From NCBI GenBank assembly GCA_020638195.1, contig JACKJC010000005.1, forward strand, positions 310,001 to 374,000: a stretch of DNA of 64,000 nucleotides. The letters are read 5' to 3'. Positions within the stretch are counted from its first letter, which is position 1, and each line of letters begins with the position of its first letter. Positions 60,978 to 64,000 of this stretch are shown here, one piece after another. The notes under the pieces were generated by a model that saw only the letters and a list, made by a program, of their open reading frames with translations, made no database searches and was not told where the DNA came from. The position numbers were made by a program, and so were the translations under genes. The DNA is from Methylobacteriaceae bacterium (GTDB taxonomy: Bacteria > Pseudomonadota > Alphaproteobacteria > Rhizobiales > Beijerinckiaceae).

Positions 60978-61682
60978 ATGATCATCGACAATGGAAATGC
61001 CGGTTCCGGCAGGAAAAACAATGAGGTCCTGAAGGGACTTCCGTCGTTCGATCGCCGCTCGCTGCTGTTCGGCGCGGCTGCTGGCGTCGGCGCGCTCGGG
61101 CTCGGCGGTTGCATGGCGACCGACGGCATGAGCCGCGCCGAAGCCGAGAAATGGTATGGCGCGGTGCCGGAAGAGAAATTTCCGATCCCGCCGGTCGACG
61201 TCAGCAAGATCGACCCGAAATATTATCGCAACATCGTCAATTACGAGAGCAAGGAAGCGCCGGGAACGATCATCGTCGATCCCGGCAAGTACTACGTGTA
61301 TCGGATCGAGGGCGATGGGAAGGCCACCCGTTACGGCGCCAACGTCGGTCGCCAGGGCTTCCTGTGGAGCGGCGAGGCCTATGTCGGGCGCAAGGCCGAA
61401 TGGCCGGTCTGGACGCCGCCCGCCGAAATGATCAAGCGCCAGCCGGAAGCGGCGAAATATGCAGGCGGCATGAAGCCCGGCCTCGACAATCCGCTCGGCG
61501 CGCGCACGCTCTATCTTTACCAGAACGGCCGTTACACGCTCTACACGATCTATTCGACCAGCGATCCCGAGACCATCGGCACGAACCTGACGAGTGGCTG
61601 CACCGGCCTGCTGACGCAGGACATGATGGATCTCTATTCGAAGACCCCGGTCAAGACGAAGGTGATCGTGCTGCCGGCCTAG
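60978..61682 (+). CDS. L,D-transpeptidase-like lipoprotein with altered active-site residues
   Basis: The 234-residue product has a Tat-like twin arginine and lipobox in one leader (FDRRSLLFGAAAGVGALGL, then GGC), so it should be an exported lipoprotein. The YkuD domain keeps the catalytic Cys in TSGCTGLL near residue 207, but the usual SxGCIRM arginine is absent and the usual HGT histidine position reads YST (TLYTIYSTSDPETIG). Related sequences with this pattern occur in rhizobial relatives, as I recall. Whether it still forms 3-3 cross-links cannot be said. Confidence 0.85.
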   Translation: MIIDNGNAGSGRKNNEVLKGLPSFDRRSLLFGAAAGVGALGLGGCMATDGMSRAEAEKWYGAVPEEKFPIPPVDVSKIDPKYYRNIVNYESKEAPGTIIVDPGKYYVYRIEGDGKATRYGANVGRQGFLWSGEAYVGRKAEWPVWTPPAEMIKRQPEAAKYAGGMKPGLDNPLGARTLYLYQNGRYTLYTIYSTSDPETIGTNLTSGCTGLLTQDMMDLYSKTPVKTKVIVLPA

Positions 61683-61739
61683 CCGGCGGCCTCACGCAGC
61701 GCCTGGCGCCGCGGCTTATCTGCGACAGCGAGCAGCGCT

Positions 61740-64000
61740 CTAGCGCTGCGGCTGATCGCCCACATTGTCGAGAATGCCGAATATCTTGCGCAAGAAGCCC
61801 GGCGCCACGGTCAGTGGATTGACCGAGACTTGCGGAGCGTTGGCGCGGCCTGTCACCTTGTAGTTGACCGCGAACAGGCCCTCGTTCCATCCGCCGCCGA
61901 GCAGCACGCCGACGACGGGAATCTTCGAGAAGAAATTGTTGACCGTATAGGCCGGCACGAACGTGCCGTTCAGGGCGATCACATTGCGATCGTTGTCGAC
62001 CAGGCCCTCGACGGTCAGACCGATGTTCGGCCCGTTCATCACGCCGTCGCGCAGGGTGAGGCGACCTCCATTGCGCAGGAACACCACCTGCAACCGGTCG
62101 AAGCCGACGAGCGCCGGATCGACCTTCGCGCCGCCCGGCGCATCGGCGCGTGGCGCGCTTTCCGCCACGAGACGGCGCAGGGCCGGTTCGTCGCGCAGAT
62201 TGAACGAGCGGATCTTGACCGTGCCGACGAGGCCGGTCGGCTCCTGGCTCATGATCGCGTTGAGCGCGCCGCCTTCCATGCGCGAATAGATGTCGGCGAA
62301 GGCGAGTAGGGCGCCGGCGTCGTTCGAATTGATGTCGATCTGCGGGCGCCCGCTTTCCCCCGTCGTCACGCGAACGGACACGGCGCCATGGCCGAACTGG
62401 CCGCTTGCGGCGAATTGCCGGATCACGCCGCCGCGCCGCGAAAGTTTCAGGTCGGCGTTGGTCAGCGCGTGTTTCGAATAGCCTGTGAGGATCGGCGACT
62501 TCAGGTCCAGCTCGAAATCCGCGCCTTTCTGCGAACTGCCGCCGGCCTGGTTCAACGCCTTGATGAACGGGCGCGCATCGATCGAGACGCCGCGCACCGT
62601 CGCCCGATAGAGATCGCCCGCGCGCTGCAGGTCGATGCGCATGTCGTCGCCGGGCGACAGTTTGGCCTGCGAGAGTTTGACGGCCAGCACATCGCCTTGC
62701 GGCGAAAGCTCGATCGCGCCGCGCGCGGAAGAACCGCCGGCCTCGAATGTCAGATTGTCGATGCGCGTCGACTTCTCGCGATGGACGATGACGAAGCTCG
62801 CGCGACCCGGACGCCCGGCGGGTTTGGCGAGACCGGGGATCGGGTTGTCGAAAGCCGTGCGCGAAAGATCGAGGTCGACGTTGGCGTCGGTCTCTCCGTC
62901 CTTGAGTTTCGCCGAGAGCTTGACGCCGATCGGGCCGGCGACGCCCACCGGCTCGACGCCGAAACGCGTCCGCGCGGCGTCGTCGAGCGTTGCGTTCAGC
63001 GTCGCGAGCGCCGGCTTGCCGACATCCTTGCGCAGGTCGAGCGTCGCCGGCGCGCCGAAGATGCGGCCGCTGCCGGTGGCGCGCAGGCCCGTGGGGTCGC
63101 CGACGACCGTCAGCGCGCCATTCTCGAATCTTTCCTTGCCGATCAGTTTCTCCGCGACGAAATTCGCGACATTGGCGTTCACGAACACCTTCACGTCGTC
63201 GCCGCGCGCGTCGGGACCGATCTTGAAGTCGAGCCGCAACTGGCCGTCGACCTGGCCCTTGAGCGTGTTGGCTTCGAGCGGCATGGCCGCGACGTCGCGG
63301 ATCGCCTCGCGCGCGAGCAGTTCCGAGACGGCGTCGACGGAACCCGCGACGCGCATGTCTACGCGCACCGGCGTCGCGCGTCCGCCGTCGTTGTAAGGGA
63401 GCGTAAAGGCGCCGTTCGACAGCGTCAGCTTGCGGCCGGGCCCTGTCTGGATGGAGCCGGCGTTCGCCTTGAAATGAACAGTGCGGCCTGTGAGGCGCCC
63501 CGATCCGTCGAGGTTCGTCAGGTCGGGCACACCCTTCAACGCCGTGACCGCGGCGCCGCTCAACTGGAATTCGAGCTGGAGTGAATCGTCGGGCGGCGGG
63601 CGATCGAAGCGCATCGCCAGCAACGCACTCTTGTCGAAGTCGATGCTGAGCTTGGCGGTTTCGATCGTTCCGGCATGCGCGTGGCCAATCAGCCAGGTGC
63701 GCGCCGGCGCGCCCATCACGCTCGGCCAGATGCGAAACAGCGACCGAAGCGGCATGCGGCCGGTGGAGGCGCCGAGCCTGATATGCGGACCATGCACCCA
63801 GTCGAACGCGCCGGCCGCTGCGGCTGCGACCTCCGGGCCGACGATTTCGATACGTCCTATGTCGAATTTCTTGTCGTCGAGGAAAAGGCGTCCGTCGAGA
63901 CTCGCCTTTTCGATCGACAGGAATTTATCTCCCGGCCGCTCCGGGGCGAGGCCGCCGGGCTTGGCGAGGCCGAGCGCGACCCGCCAGCCATCGTCCGGCC
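61740..64000 (-). CDS. AsmA-like / DUF3971-type large envelope protein (C-terminal part, partial)
   Basis: The last 753 or so codons are present, and the frame is open past the right edge on the minus strand; the start lies outside the window. The sequence is rich in beta-strand repeats with patterns such as LDDKKFDIGRIEIVGPEVAA and, near the end, the AsmA C-terminal-like GFDRLQVVFLRNGGRLTLRDG and LTVEGLVDNDRNVIALNGT, a form common to YhdP/TamB-like proteins that move phospholipids or help outer-membrane assembly. Methionine or valine starts inside the visible part are internal. It ends 58 bases after the convergent L,D-transpeptidase. Confidence 0.82.
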   Translation of the reverse strand, partial: PDDGWRVALGLAKPGGLAPERPGDKFLSIEKASLDGRLFLDDKKFDIGRIEIVGPEVAAAAAGAFDWVHGPHIRLGASTGRMPLRSLFRIWPSVMGAPARTWLIGHAHAGTIETAKLSIDFDKSALLAMRFDRPPPDDSLQLEFQLSGAAVTALKGVPDLTNLDGSGRLTGRTVHFKANAGSIQTGPGRKLTLSNGAFTLPYNDGGRATPVRVDMRVAGSVDAVSELLAREAIRDVAAMPLEANTLKGQVDGQLRLDFKIGPDARGDDVKVFVNANVANFVAEKLIGKERFENGALTVVGDPTGLRATGSGRIFGAPATLDLRKDVGKPALATLNATLDDAARTRFGVEPVGVAGPIGVKLSAKLKDGETDANVDLDLSRTAFDNPIPGLAKPAGRPGRASFVIVHREKSTRIDNLTFEAGGSSARGAIELSPQGDVLAVKLSQAKLSPGDDMRIDLQRAGDLYRATVRGVSIDARPFIKALNQAGGSSQKGADFELDLKSPILTGYSKHALTNADLKLSRRGGVIRQFAASGQFGHGAVSVRVTTGESGRPQIDINSNDAGALLAFADIYSRMEGGALNAIMSQEPTGLVGTVKIRSFNLRDEPALRRLVAESAPRADAPGGAKVDPALVGFDRLQVVFLRNGGRLTLRDGVMNGPNIGLTVEGLVDNDRNVIALNGTFVPAYTVNNFFSKIPVVGVLLGGGWNEGLFAVNYKVTGRANAPQVSVNPLTVAPGFLRKIFGILDNVGDQPQR

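Overview
The window looks like a high-GC alphaproteobacterial chromosome, most likely order Hyphomicrobiales (Rhizobiales), perhaps near Beijerinckiaceae or Methylocystaceae. The support is gene order and protein style: argS-SPOR-nagZ-scpA-scpB, accC-accB-aroQ, and rne-amidase-PBP1A-prfB, with many Tat or lipoprotein leaders and dense one-strand packing. No rRNA, tRNA, CRISPR array, insertion sequence or prophage was seen. The genus is inference.

Layout. 1-9.9 kb: end of rlmE, an alkyl-sulfatase-like hydrolase, dgt, erpA overlapping a class A beta-lactamase, a two-repeat L,D-transpeptidase, small envelope proteins, an acetyltransferase, an M20 amidohydrolase and a thioesterase. 9.9-15 kb: guaB with a terminator-like leader hairpin, an MFS exporter, a DUF2189 membrane protein and a persulfide-dioxygenase-like hydrolase. 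15-21.7 kb: argS, SPOR protein, nagZ, scpA, scpB and a PAP2 protein in one co-directional run. 21.7-24.4 kb: two near-identical branched-chain amino acid binding proteins with no permease genes. 24.4-40.7 kb: a housekeeping series (aat, accC, accB, aroQ, DsbA-like, M48 protease, aminotransferase) split by a signalling and surface set: a GGDEF protein with a small secreted partner, an EAL protein, two TadG-like proteins with a receiver gene between them, and a divergent hybrid histidine kinase.

40.7-46.6 kb is accessory: LssY-type and DUF4396 proteins, an old yellow enzyme, a lipoprotein, and a carotenoid oxygenase divergent from a TetR regulator across a 56-bp gap that holds a promoter. 46.6-64 kb returns to core genes: rne, cell-wall amidase, PBP1A, prfB with the programmed +1 frameshift, an M23 peptidase, a CorC/HlyC-type protein, tyrS, a second L,D-transpeptidase with altered active-site residues, and the C-terminal part of an AsmA-like protein. 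A small AT-richer block (double-HTH regulator plus VapBC) sits between PBP1A and prfB.

The most promising candidate for an undescribed system is the set at 30.2-37.1 kb (EAL, TadG-like, receiver, TadG-like, hybrid kinase). It joins c-di-GMP turnover, a phosphorelay and two exported proteins predicted to be rich in beta structure, with no pilus machinery nearby. Cell-envelope functions are frequent throughout. All functional links are inferred from sequence and context.
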